Source: Beta vulgaris subsp. vulgaris | Taxonomy: Eukaryota; Streptophyta; Magnoliopsida; Caryophyllales; Amaranthaceae | Direction: 5' to 3' | Length of the DNA stretch: 64,000 nucleotides | NCBI RefSeq assembly: GCF_026745355.1 | Contig: NC_079202.1 | Coordinates: forward strand, 55,420,209-55,484,208 | Part shown: piece by piece, positions 1 to 11,249 of the stretch | Position numbering within the stretch: the stretch's first letter is position 1 | How the letters are laid out: the number at the start of each line of letters is the position of its first letter | The notes under the pieces: model-generated | Database searches by the model: none | Told to the model about the DNA's origin: nothing | What the model saw: the letters and a program-made list of their open reading frames with translations, nothing else | Program-made: the position numbers and the translations under genes

Positions 1-221
1 CACCAATATTAAATTATTAGCTAAAATAGCTAGAATATTTTAATAGATTGAAAAGACGAAGGTTTGAGGATTTATTATGAGAGTTTTCACCCAAAAACCC
101 TCTCTTGAAACTCTCTACCAAACACTCCCATAGAGGCCTTGTTTGATAATGAGAGGTTTGGGGCAAAATTAGAGGTTTGAGCTCATATTAGAGGATTCAA
201 CTAGTCAATCCTTTAATTTGA

Positions 222-560
222 GTCACTAGTAGAATATTCTTTGGACCTTAGCCCGTAATGATTTGCTTTGGTGCAGGACCCAAGTCCTATCCAAAATGCC
301 TCTACTAGGTTGAGGTGTCAACCTCTTAATAAATTAAAGAAGACTTCGTTCTCCTCAACTTCCGGTGTGGGATAACCAAGATCTTAGGCACCTTCTCCTC
401 TCCTTTAAAGAGCCAGCGTCCCCGTAGGCACTATAGGACACCGAAATGAGTTGTGGCTCTAATACCATCTGTAACACCTTTAGGTGTGTAGAAGCCCACT
501 AGTAGATATTGTCCTCTTTGGACCCTAATCAGTAAGGATTTGCTTTAGTTTTATGCTACT
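222..560 (-). mobile_element. TRIM-like short LTR element remnant
   Basis: Two diverged direct repeats, one starting near 224 and one near 482, share the string CACTAGTAGA followed by TTTGGACC and GATTTGCTTT. Between them, read on the minus strand, 451-466 is TGGTATTAGAGCCACAA, which resembles the tRNA-iMet primer-binding site of plant LTR elements. It lies next to a terminus reading TGTAACACC on the plus strand. There is no coding capacity. Short repeats, a PBS and a tiny interior fit a TRIM; the boundaries are approximate and the left repeat is truncated. Confidence 0.45.
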
Positions 561-1220
561 ATGTGTCTTTCTCAAAATTGTGATGAGATATTCATTTTAC
601 TATTAGAGCTACAACAATTCACTGGAAGTAGTACTTAGAATTTCGTTAAAAGAAAAAAAAAATTGTTTGACAGCTACCTATTGTTGCAGGTTTGCGCCAC
701 AATGGTAGCAATAGGTTTTCGAGCCGCATTAATAGGTTTTACCCATTGTTGCGCCTTGATTTACGGTGCAATAGGCCACTTACAAACCACAACAAATCCT
801 GATTATTCTACTAGTCAGTGTTTGGTAAAAAAGAGGTTTTGATCAGTTTATTGAGCCCAAAATCACTTTTTGAAAAAGTTGGGGGAGGAACTTTTTGAAA
901 TTAGAGGTATGAGAGTGAGTGGAGCAATTACATTTATGTCATAAAGTTGTTAAAAGTTATACATTAATTAATAATAAAATGTACAACAATAAATTATGCA
1001 TATGTCCTTATTGTTTATTTAAGACAATAATGTAACAATCAACTACATTTATTTACCTAACACCTTTATACAAACAACTAATGCAATCACCTAGTCAAAT
1101 CAGCTAACAACTATCAGCTATTCGCTAAAACTCTCTTTTTGCCCCCCAAAACTCTAATTGTCAAAAACCCCAATATATATGGAGCAATTTTGTGATTGGC
1201 AATGCCTTTTAAAATATACT
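561..1220. other. Intergenic stretch, no gene
   Basis: AT-rich, no plausible coding exon. A GC-richer patch at 670-800 (CCTATTGTTGC / GCAATAGG words) and a segment at 810-1170 with GTGTTTGGTAAA at one side and CAAAAACCCC at the other look like decayed DNA-transposon ends, but I could not set borders. Confidence 0.5.
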
Positions 1221-1235
1221 ACAAATTTATTTGTA

Positions 1236-2201
1236 TTAATTTTTTTTTTGGTAAGAAGAAGTGGTCCGGACCCCGTTCGGGTCTTAATGGGTCAGGCACT
1301 TGAGAGGAAGGGGGAAGGATAAGGGGAATCCCTACCCTCAAGTGCCTCTATAGTGGGTAGGGATGGGCAAGGGTAGGGTCTGGGTCGGGTCCAGCTAGAC
1401 CCTAGACCCGGACCCTAAATATTTTTGCAGACCCAGACCCGGACCCGGACCCTAAGGGTCTGAAAAAATTGGACCCTGACCCGGACCCTTAGGGTCTGGA
1501 AGGTCTAGAGGGTCTGGAGGGTCCAGACCTAAATTTTTTATTTTGCTAAATTTTTAGCATTATTAATATCAATAATCATCTGAAATTCGCATGAAACAAA
1601 CACAAAAAATCGCATGAAACAAACACAAACATATAAATTGAAATAAACGAAACAAACACAAACACAAACTTATAAACTGAAAAAAAAAACGAAACAAACA
1701 CAATTCACAAACATATAAACTGAAAAAAAACGAAATAAAAACACAAACATACAAACTGAAAAAAAAAACGAAATAAACACAACTTACATAAGAGTTTAGA
1801 ATGGGTGTTTTGGTGTTTTAGTTTAGGTTTTAATCTTTTAGAAAATCAATTTGTTTTTAAAAAAAAGAAGATAAAATGTATATATTAGATAAGTTTAGGG
1901 TCTAAGGGTCGGGTCTGGGTAGGGTCTGGGTCCAAAACTTTAAGACCCGGACCCGGACCCTAAAAAATTTACTTGGACCCAGACCCGGACCCTTAGGGTC
2001 TGAAAAAGTTGGACCCAAACCCTTAAATTAGGGTTGGGTCCAACAGGGTCATGGTAGGGTCCTGGACCCATGCCCATCCCTAATAGTGGGGATTGAACCC
2101 CCAACCTTGAGGTAGGAACTTGGAAGGGTGCTTTCCTTACCACTAGAAGGTAGGAACTTGGAAGGGTGCTTTCCTTACCACTAGACCAAGTACTACTTGG
2201 T
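1236..2201 (-). mobile_element. tRNA-derived SINE, split by a hAT MITE
   Basis: A perfect 15-bp target-site duplication ACAAATTTATTTGTA flanks the unit (1221-1235 and 2202-2216). Read on the minus strand it begins with an A-box-like GGTCTAGTGGTAAG and a B-box GGTTCAATCC (near 2087-2097), and ends in a poly-T/poly-A tail at 1239-1249. About 41 bp carrying the A box is tandemly duplicated at the head (about 2108-2190). After removing the inserted 725-bp hAT element and its 8-bp duplication the SINE is about 233 bp. A relative lies at 62497-62666 in the opposite orientation. Confidence 0.8.
1358..2082. mobile_element. hAT-type MITE with 8-bp TSD ATAGTGGG
   Basis: Terminal inverted repeats TAGGGATGGGCA at the left and the complement at the right (ends CCCATCCCTA). 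The 8-bp duplication ATAGTGGG lies on both sides (1350-1357 and 2083-2090). Eight-base duplications with TAGGG-type termini are the hAT signature. The subterminal parts are built from repeats of GGACCC/GGGTCC; the middle is A-rich (AACAAACACAAA). No transposase. It sits inside the SINE at 1236-2201, so it is the younger insertion. Confidence 0.8.
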
Positions 2202-2520
2202 ACAAATTTATTTGTATGCTAAAGGAAAAAAAAACTATGTTTACCTAGTGGGTAGATGACTTGCTACAAATACGTACACACTGAAAATTAGTTGATTATT
2301 ACAGACTCATCATCAAAAATTATTTTATAATTGTTTGTGCCAAGTGGCTTATCTACCAAGTGGTAAGTCTATTATCTCACATAAATCAGGGAGATTATTG
2401 ATACATATACCCATTAAATAGACTAATCACTAGAAATAGACAAAAAAAAAAAAAAAATCAACCCTAATGAGTTGTACACCACTATTTATTCCGTAAACAA
2501 AGCTTTTCCCATAAAATATA

Positions 2521-2683
2521 TATGTAGCCCTAAGGGCTACATATAAGTATTAAATACATTTCTTTAAATGGAAACAATTTAAGAATTCAAGACACATTTT
2601 CACATCAATTGAGGTAATAAATGCTTGATTTAATATTTTATTTCTATTTTAAGCACCTTATACATAGCCCTAAGGGCTATGTA
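2521..2683. mobile_element. Small element with identical palindromic ends
   Basis: 2521-2543 and 2661-2683 are each perfect 23-nt palindromes with arms of 11 nt (TATGTAGCCCT and TACATAGCCCT, one central A). The two hairpins are 117 nt apart with AT-rich DNA between. This looks like a MITE or cruciform-forming unit; I found no convincing target duplication and cannot name a family. Confidence 0.45.
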
Positions 2684-3362
2684 TATCATTTTCCAAAATT
2701 TAAATAGGCAATCCTCACAACAATAACAAAATCAAAGTTTTTTGCCCTCAGACTCTCAGAGTTAGACAAAGTGTGATGATCACGGGGAAATGTAACGCAT
2801 TGAATATGTACTTTGCATATACAATTCAAGTAAACTTTTTAAAGATATAGAAAACTTTTCATGAAAGAATATCAGCAAAATAAAATTTGAATATGTGGCA
2901 TAATATTTTGAAAATAGAGATAAAATAAAACGGTAGCTGTTAATGACGGAAAAAAGAATTACGTTGATGCATATTAAGCTTTGAATAATGAAAATAAGGA
3001 CATTAATGTCTAGTGGATGAATCGTGATAGTTTTTGTACATAAGTGGCATAATAACATAAATTCTGAATATGTGGCATAATCTTGTGAAATTTAGTATTA
3101 TGTAAAAAAACATGCATTATGGTTTACTCCATATATCCCATATATCATAATATAGTGCTTGGTTATATTTTTGTGGGAATCAAGAAAAGTGAAAACACAT
3201 TATAAATTGTATTCAAGCTTTACTTGTATTGGATAAAGATCTCTTTTTTTTTCAAATAAAAAATACAAAATATTATTGTAAATTGTGCTGAATAATGCAT
3301 GTTTCAATCATCAAAATTAACTTAAATAAATAAAAACAATCATTAAGACTATAATAAAGTAA
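2684..3362. other. Intergenic stretch, no gene
   Basis: AT-rich DNA. A minus-strand open frame at 2780-3058 has the composition of random AT-rich sequence and no recognisable domain. Nothing else seen. Confidence 0.5.
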
Positions 3363-3371
3363 TTAATTGAA

Positions 3372-4287
3372 GAGTTCGTATTGTGTCGGACTCGTCCGAC
3401 ACAATATTCTCGTCGGACCACTTCACTTGAGTTTCAGGTAGTCTTCATTTTTTTTTCAGTTAGTCCATTATTTCTTTCAGTTGGCCCATTATTTCTTTCA
3501 GTTGGCCCATTATTTCTTTCAGTTGGTCCATTCTTTGTTTCAGTTGGTCCATTATTTGTTTCAGTTGGTATACATATTACAAAACAAAGTCCAACTGAAA
3601 CAAAACAAAGTCCAACTGAAACAAAACAAAAGTTCAATTGAAACAAAACAAAGTCCAACTGAAACAGAACAAAGTCCAACTGAAACAAAACAAAGTCCAA
3701 CTGAAACAAAATAAAGTCCAACTGAAACAAAAAAATAACCAACTGAAAATGAAAAAGAGGAAAAGAATGAAGACTGAAATTAAGAATTTCATGAAGAAAA
3801 CTACCAGCCTCAATTTGTTGTTACTCGCCACCTTTTCTTCACTCTCTTACTTTCTCTCTCCTCAAACAAAAAAACAGCGATGAGAAGAACACTGGGTTTG
3901 GTTTGAAACTTTGAACATAGGCTCAAACATGATTTGAAGGGGCATCGAAGAGAGAAGGACAGTGAAGCGTTTCCTTCTGGTTTTTTGTACGGTAGAACCG
4001 TTGGTAACGTACGACAAACAATCCGACATGCTTAGTACCACAGTCGTGCAGTCTACTGGTGCCGAAGAATCTTTTGCTTCCGTTAACGCCGCCGCTGATG
4101 CAACGGCTATAAATACCACCAGGAGTACCGTGAGAGGGGCAGATTGGGGAAACTGTTGTTCTAGTTTAAAGTCTGTTCTTAAAACTAAAGTTGGATGTCT
4201 TTGTGAAGCTTGGAATTAGAGCAACAATTGGGCTCAGCCCGTCTGACAATATGCATTGGGTCAGACGGTCTGACCCAATACTTTCAC
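3372..4287. mobile_element. Hairpin-ended element with inverted tandem arrays
   Basis: The left end has a palindrome with 12-nt arms ATTGTGTCGGAC (3380-3405). The right end has a matching palindrome with arms ATTGGGTCAGAC (4255-4279). A 9-bp direct repeat TTAATTGAA lies outside both (3363-3371, 4288-4296). Inside, 3440-3566 carries about six tandem ~20-bp units around TTTCAGTTGGNCCATT; 3588-3745 carries about eight units of the inverse word AAAGTCCAACTGAAAC, so the arrays face each other around 3570. A captured lipid-transfer-protein gene fragment follows (separate entry). The class is not recognised: palindromic ends plus arrays could be a Foldback, MULE or Helitron derivative. Confidence 0.55.
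3969..4219. pseudogene. Captured GPI-type nsLTP gene fragment, internally inverted
   Basis: Two halves of one nonspecific lipid-transfer protein lie head to head. On the minus strand (about 4145 down to 3983) a hydrophobic signal-peptide-like segment (VLLVVFIAVASAAAL) is followed by APVDCTTVVLSMSDCLSYVT and NGSTVQK, the first helices of a type-2/LTPG domain. On the plus strand (4150-4219) comes GNCCSSLKSVLKTKVGCLCE and a stop, the next part of the same domain with its CC and CxC cysteines. In an intact family member these parts are contiguous, so the first part has been inverted. The C-terminal cysteines and the GPI signal are missing, so it cannot encode a working protein. It lies inside the hairpin-ended element at 3372-4287. 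Confidence 0.75.
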
Positions 4288-4439
4288 TTAATTGAAAAAG
4301 AAAGATTTCTAATAAGAATTATTTTAAAATATTTAAAAAAATTCAAATACTATATTATGAAATGAAGTGAATAGTAATAAATTTAATTTTACTATTATTA
4401 TGATCAAGAAGCGAGAATATCATTTCCTACGGGGCAACA

Positions 4440-4701
4440 TCTATACTAATATATTAAAGGCGTTCCTGAGCAAGGAACAATGCCACGTAGCATCTTCGCT
4501 TGGAGTATTTTATGTTACGTAATCCACATACACTAAAAAAATTATAAAACGCATTATATAAAATTTGATCCCAAGATCACACGCATATATATATATACTA
4601 ATGTCTTAACCACCAAACTAAGTAATACTTGATGTTATTATTTTAAAATAAAATATTACTAAAATAAAAGATATAATTACCCTGGTCGTAACCGGACCTA
4701 A
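4440..4701 (+). mobile_element. Non-autonomous Helitron
   Basis: Starts TCTATACTAATATATTAAAG after an A and ends with a degraded hairpin (CTGGTCGTAACCGGAC) followed by CTAA. A close relative of the same length (264 vs 262 bp) is at 22336-22599, with a much better 3' hairpin. No RepHel coding sequence. Confidence 0.65.
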
Positions 4702-5707
4702 AAACTATTTTATCATCCAAGACAACAGTCCAAGTAGCAAAAAGAACTCAACACAAATGAGTGGATGAGACTTCTTGCGTTCCAGCTTCAAAAATCACTA
4801 ATTTTTGGACTAAACAAAGTGCCTCTGTATGAAATTACACTTGGCCTTGGCAATACTTGTGTAGTTGTGTAGGAGAGGTTGTGAATTGATCAGTTGTCAA
4901 TTTTAGGACGTCTTTTAATACTTTTTTCTCCTATGCATCACTTATCACATATTGCTACTTTTTAGTTGTGTATAAGAGAATGTGGCTATCCTTGACGTAA
5001 GCTGACAAGATTAACGTTGTATGCACAAGTGTGCAAAATTGTAAAGGTAAATTCTCAAATGAAACGGTCTTACTCCATATCATTTATGAAGTGTCCCTAT
5101 TGAAAATTACACTTGGCCTTGGCAATACTTATTTATGTCAATTACTTTTTCTTTACTATTTATAAGGTGGTCCTTTTAATCCATATCACATGATGAAATA
5201 AAGGGAGATGTGGTAGCTCAACGTAGTACTAACCCGAATTTCAGGACATTGTAAAGGGTTCGAATTCTCATTCTGACAATATATTAAGGCATTTGATCTC
5301 GACCAAACATATTAAGGTCATATCCTATAAATTACACAAACAGAATAACTTCCTACGAAACAAAACTTTCTATAGGAATTAAATTTTCATGTGTATTGAT
5401 TTGCAATATAAGTTATTTTCTGAAGCTGGAGCAGAATATACTCTATAATATTACAAACTTCCTGAGTGGTTAGTTATGTTCTGAAGGTGGGTACGTGTTA
5501 CGATGTAAAGCTTTATTATACATAAAGTTAGTGGAACTCTTCGCTATATGTTAAGACTTAGATATCTATGTAAAATCTTGCAAAATGATGACTTCATTAA
5601 GCACATTTCAAATTCAGACCATTGCTTCAGAATCGGACAAAAAAATAAAAAGTAGAAAACACTTCTAGATAGTCATTTTCATATGTAAATATTTCAGTTT
5701 TTCTGAT
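4702..5707. other. Intergenic DNA with a SINE-like unit
   Basis: A 25-bp direct repeat containing ACACTTGGCCTTGGCAATAC occurs at about 4834 and 5105. 5208-5335 has an A-box-like TGGTAGCTCAACGTAG and a B-box-like GGTTCGAATTC about 50 bp apart, so it may be a second SINE family; no target duplication was found. 5580-5707 is probably the 3' UTR of the transporter gene. Confidence 0.4.
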
Positions 5708-8700
5708 TTAGAAATCGATGTTTTCTTTATGAACACTATCATTTTCTCGCACATACTTATAGGATCTTGCGCATAATAAATATACTGCAAAATCAACTGT
5801 TGTAAGAGCTGCCAGTAAGAAGTAAAACTTTTCTAGGTGACCTTTATTTAGTTTTGCCGGTATCCATCCATGCATGTTATCTCTAGTAGTTATCTTCATA
5901 ACGATGGTCACTATTACGATGCTCAGATAATTCCCGAGTGCCATTGATGTCGTATAAAGTGCACTCCCAAAGCTCTTCAGTCCTTCAGGTGCTTGTCCAT
6001 TGAAAAATTCTAATTGTGGGACATACATGAAAACTTCGGATGCTCCAATAAGCACAAACTGAGGTATTTGCCATAAGATGCTCAGCGAACTTGCATATTT
6101 GCAGTCCTTACAATCCTTTATCGCATATTTTAATCGGAAAATTTCTACTATACCAGATACGATCATAGCCAAAATCGCAAAAATTAGGCCAAACCCCATC
6201 CTTTCGAGCTCAATGAGTCCTCTTTTCCGCAATCTTAGCACTAAAGGGTTCAAAACACGACGATAAAGGAAAATGAAGACCGCAACACTAAGGATGTCGA
6301 AACTAGACATGCTGGCTGGTGGAATGTGAAGGTGTCCGATGTTTGTTCTCATTTCCGCGCCTTGAACCACAAAAAGCGAGGCCATTTGAGTGTAAACTAC
6401 AGAGTGCATTATTGTGCAAAGCCAAATCGGGAGAAGCCTTAGTATGCATTTCACTTCTTCAACTTGTGTAACGGTACATAAGTGCCTCTGATCATAAAGA
6501 TGCTTGGTTTGGCTAGCACAATCTTTTGATGTGATTACTGCGGCTTTATCCAAGAACCTATTAGATGATAACAAGGACCTATTAGATGATAACTCTATTA
6601 CTCACCATTTACCAATTAACCATGTGTTTTTAACTAGTAGCACACATAGTCCGTTTGATTCTTATAAAACTCAAAAGCATCCTTTACTCTCTAAATTATG
6701 CTTTATCATTTTAAGGTTGCTTTCATCTTTATAAATTATATAGATTAGTACTCATGGGAAAACTCTAATAAATAACACACAATATATACCGTGGATGATA
6801 AAACATACAAGAAGAGAGTAAAAGGCTAGGGAAAATTACATCTAAAATGTAGTATAAACCAACTTGGAAATTTTAGTAGCATAGAATTGATCAACGCCCT
6901 ATTTATTCCACCTTAAATTTATAGAAGAAAAATTATCTCTATTGAATTAAAACTAATTTTCGCTAACAACTCATTTTTGCTTCTTAAACGGATCTTTGTT
7001 TATCTCTAGTGTAATATTCCAATGCAATTTACTTGTTTTTACTAATTAATTTTACTAGTCAAAACCAAATTTCACTGTTTGAAGATGATTTTTGATTATT
7101 AAGACTAATCGTTACTCATTCAAAGATTAATTTATTATTTATTTAGGTGAAGTAGATAGGGCTAAATAGAAGAAAAAAAACTGTCAAAGGATCAACTCAA
7201 CCAAAAGTTTAAACTAGTGGTTGAGGCCCCAAAAATAGTTTTTATACTCTATCATGTCCCTCTGGTATCCAAAAATTTGGTGTCTACAACCTCTCACGCG
7301 AGAGCCCATGTTGCGCTTAAAGTGTGGATGCAGCATAGGTCTCTCTCATACCTGACACTAGATATTCCAATTAGAAATAAGGGGTGGATAAGATTTAAAC
7401 TCGTGACCTTTTCTATCACGCTAACTCTAAGGACTAACTCAACCAAAAGTTTAAGCTGGAAGGTTTTACAAATAGTTTTATACTCTATCACAAACAACTG
7501 AGGGAATGGGGAGTATATATCTTGGGATAAATGATGATCAGAATATTGTTTTCAATTGTTACTACACAAAAGGAGAAAATAATAATGAATGCTTACTTGA
7601 AACCTTGTGTGTGTAAGATCCTTCGACATCTATTTTTGCTATAATCCTTAGCATCTATTTCATACAAAGCATCACCATCTTGTGGTACAACCACCTTGCA
7701 TTTCTTTATGGCAGCAACAAACACTCTACTAAACCTCAAAACTGGATTACCTTGAGGTTTGAAGTGCCTATAACAAGGTGTACCACCAAGGAACAACACC
7801 ATAGCCATAAGAGCAGTAGCAGCCGACGCCGAAAATCCGATCTCCCACTTCCCATAATCTTCATAGTAGGCTAATATGGTATTGGAAATGAGAGGTCCTA
7901 AATTGAAGGCCAAGTAAAAATAGCTGAAATATGCGATTTTTGAGCTTCTTTCCTTAGGATGTTCGACATCGAATTGATCGGCTCCAAATGTAGCAATAAT
8001 TGGTTGGTATCCTCCATTGCCAAGGGCTACCATGTATAGTGCGAAATAGAAGATTGCTACATGTAAGCTAGAGTGAGAGTTGCATGGAGTTTGCTTATCA
8101 CCACATCCTCTAGGGTTAAGCAAGAACAAGTATGATGATAGTGACAAAAGAGCCAAACCCTATATTAAAAAAACATCATGTTATATAATTTGTCAATGGA
8201 CTTCTATGCATGTAGTTTATGTTTGGACCCTTTGTAATTAGATGATTCTGTCTTTCATTTCAGAATAGTCTCAATTTGCAAAAATAGCAAATAAGAAATA
8301 CATAGATTATAAAAAAATAGACTATTTTTATCACAATTTCAACATAGCATCGACAGACTTTCGCTTTTGTAAATAGGTAGTTTTTTATCCATCGTCATTG
8401 TTTTAAGTTTGAGGGGATCGGAAAAAAATAAAGAAACCTTTAAAAAAAAAGCAGGTTCTCCATTCACTATGTTTTTATATTGATTATTTGTGTGAATATT
8501 ACCAAAATTCTATGACATTGCATGAATATAGAAGCATAAGCCACGTTTAATATGTAGGCCTTTTTTAATAATATATTTAAGAATAGTTATCCTTGTATAT
8601 ATGCGTAATTGCGTATCATACCAATGTAGAAATTTATTACGAATATGTCAAAAGTGACTTAATTAATTTAGTTTAAGAGCTAAATTGACAAATGAGTCGT

Positions 8701-11063
8701 TAATCAAGGATATAATTTTGTTTCAGAAAAAAAAATGCAAGACTTCTACTATATATTAGAAAGAGTAACAAAACTTACAAGGACAAAAATTGCCTGAAAG
8801 ATGGCGCAAGTCCTGAATCTACCCCAATAAGAATCACTTAGGAAGGCGCCAATGAGGGAGAAGAGATAAACAGTTCCAAACCATTTGCTGACGTTGTTTG
8901 CTGCATCAGCATTATGTTGGCCTACCACTCTTGTTAAGAACAATACCAAGTTTACTCCAACTCCGTAAAATGCCAGTGTAGCCATTCCTTGATTCACTGT
9001 TATTATTGTCATCAAGCATTAAAGTAATAATAGACATACGAAAAAAAAATCAGATATAAACTATGAAAATTAGATACTTCTTTCATTTCTTAAATAGTAT
9101 TAATGTTTCTAGTTCGAGTTGCACATATTAGTGAGAAAAAAAAGATGATGTTATCAAAGTCTAGCTTCATATTTTTTTAGTTTGCTCGTTTGGAATCTTT
9201 ACACTATTCACAATTACAGAAAATATTTTAAATTCTTCTCAATATATAAGAAAAAATATAATCATGTGGGATTTTCATTCGTGTCAATGAATACTTTATC
9301 ACTCCATATTCAATCATTGTATTTTTTACATTAATATATAAGAAAAGATATTTGAGGTTACACACAATTAGAACAAGCAAACTAAAAAAACTATAAGATG
9401 TTAAAAGTTATCCATAAAAAATAGTAATGAAACACACCCTAAATTAATCAAAAATTCCTCCTCTTTTAAATGTTGTAGATCTCTCTTAAACAAGTTTATT
9501 ATATTCGTGATTATAAATTCCTTATAATTATAGTGGCAGATCTTGAACTAAACATTTAAAAGTGTCAATTTTTTTTATCTCTAAACATTATATTAAAAGT
9601 TGAATTCATATTAATTACGTTACAATTTTTTCTTATGTAATATAATATAAGTATTTGATATGGCAAAAAAAATTTATCGAGACCAACCCTTACTAGCCCC
9701 AACTAAGATCATCCCGGCGTATAAAGAACTAAAAAAAGACAAGATTTGATTACCTAGAATAAGAGTGCCTGGCCCCCATCTTCCACTTTTGGTACGTATT
9801 GCAGGATTACCCCGTTGATCCACTGATCCATCGAGAGTATGTTCTACTACTTGAGTTTCACTTTCGTGATTGTCCTGAATATCAATTTTAATAGATTATA
9901 TTCATTCCTCAAGCTCAAACATATGAATAAAATCAATAAATAATGATTGAGGAAGCTAATAAGGTTGTTTATTTAGATGCAATTTTGGCACTTTGTAAGG
10001 TATTTCTAGTTTATACACTTTCTTTTTCTTTTAACTTTTTCTTATATTGTATAGTTTTGATAGAAAGTTATTCGGAAGAAGAGATTGAGAGAGACAAAGT
10101 AAATATTATTTGCCGATTCCTTCTCATTTTCTTTCTTTAAGTATATGTTCAGTTGGTATGACATCATGACTACATATATCAGGGTTATTTATTAATTAGT
10201 GTAAGCCGTAAGCTAAGTTGAGAGAGAAGAACATTCTATAAACTTCAACAAATTTAGTCATGCATTTTTTTAGGATTCTCTGACTTCTTTTGATTCAAGG
10301 TTTGAAGAATGGGAACATTAAAATTAATTTTTATCACGAATTTTAAGTTGGTTGTTTCTTAGTTCTTTCAATTTCATTTATTAACATCAAGCACAAGCTA
10401 CTAAAATAAATTTAAACCAACTTGTGTTATATTTTCATCATGTATGCTTTAATTTGTTGCTTAGAAAACATCTAGATACATGCATGCAAATGTATTAGGG
10501 TTTGGAGTATTGATCTATATATCCATGCAAATGTGTTGCTATCCCTAAGGTGAATGTGCCATGTCAATCTGATAACATTTGACCCAATTAAAGCCATCAA
10601 AAATTTAGTTTTTTTTGTAATATATTTCGATAAATAAGTTAAACATTTCGAATAAATATAACAAGAAATGTAACTTCTTCTCATAAAATGATCCAAAGTT
10701 GACTTAATTCAAACTTAAACATATTTAATTTGTCTAAATACCAATTTGATTTTTTTGAGAATTATGGTGGATATATTGAACGAAATTATTAGTTAATTTA
10801 CAAAAATGTATTATTTGTGATTATAACTAGTGATATCTCACTATGCAATTTACTTATACTCCTATATGTACGTCAAAATTACATATGATGTCTCAATTCT
10901 TATTAGTATTTGGTGGACCTAGCCTATCGGGTTGAACTGAGATCCGATTATGGTATAGGTATTGGGATGTGGGTAAAAAGAATTATCATATCAAAATCTA
11001 CAATATGCGCCAAATCGAAAGAAGGTTAATACATACCTTTTGCAACATGTTCGACAAAACCAT
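5708..11063 (-). CDS. NPF7-like (NRT1.5-type) NRT1/PTR-family transporter
   Basis: Five exons read on the minus strand: 11063-11037, 9874-9754, 8996-8779, 8159-7597 and 6557-5708. All introns are GT-AG and the phases agree, giving 592 aa, normal for the family. The product is a 12-helix major-facilitator plasma-membrane protein. Recognised parts: TLDGSVD and GNPAIR near the N-terminus, GVGVNLVLFLTRV in helix 1, NNVSKW and FLSDSYWGR, GGYQPIIATFGADQFD, SYFYLAFNLG, FLDKAA in the central loop, then QMASLFV, IPPASMSSFDILSV, GASEVFMYV and EGLKSFGSAL. The helix-1 ExxE(K/R) motif of most NPF proton symporters is NQGMA here, as known for the NRT1.5/NPF7.3 group. Family members move nitrate (and K+) for xylem loading; the exact substrate and subgroup member are inferred from resemblance only. 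The start follows from a 27-nt first exon (MVLSNMLQK) that splices in frame. Confidence 0.88.
6551..6592 (-). repeat. 21-bp tandem duplication spanning exon 5 acceptor
   Basis: Two adjacent 21-bp units (6551-6571, 6572-6592) differ at one base. On the minus strand each contains the acceptor context CTAATAG|GT. Using the gene-proximal copy gives exon start 6557; using the other gives 6578, adding exactly seven codons (SLLSSNR) in frame with no stop. Confidence 0.85.
7200..7500. repeat. Repeat copy in intron 4 of the transporter gene
   Basis: The words CAACTCAACCAAAAGTTTAA and ATAGTTTTTATACTCTATCA occur near 7193-7255 and again near 7436-7493, bracketing a 180-bp segment with GCGAGAGCCC and GGTGGATAAGATTTAAACTC. 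This looks like a dispersed transposon-derived repeat in the intron between 6557 and 7597; the class is not identified. Confidence 0.4.
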
Positions 11064-11239
11064 CGTCGTATATATGATATTATGATCAGAAGCAGAAGAA
11101 ATCAAGTAACAAATATATGCATGCAAAATATAAAAGCAAAGTGTTTAGGAATGCAATTATGATTATGGTAGAGAGAAATTATGAGTGTGTTGTGAAATTC
11201 CTTTGGTGAGTGCTTATAAAAGAGTTTAAGCAAGTTATG

Positions 11240-11249
11240 TTTTTATAGA
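11240..11249 (-). promoter_or_regulatory. Possible TATA box of the NPF gene
   Basis: Minus strand reads CTCTATAAAAAC about 180 nt before the proposed start codon. Position and sequence fit a plant TATA box; a second TATAA-like string lies nearer the gene (about 11213-11218). Confidence 0.35.

Noticed and set aside
3440..3745. Regularly spaced repeats that might suggest a CRISPR array
   Set aside because: Spacers are not unique, arrays are inverted and the genome is a plant's; it is a transposon repeat.
3381..3883. Several overlapping open frames on both strands with QLVHYLFQL or TETKQSP repeats
   Set aside because: They are translations of the inverted 20-bp tandem arrays, open because the repeat lacks stops; no protein family.
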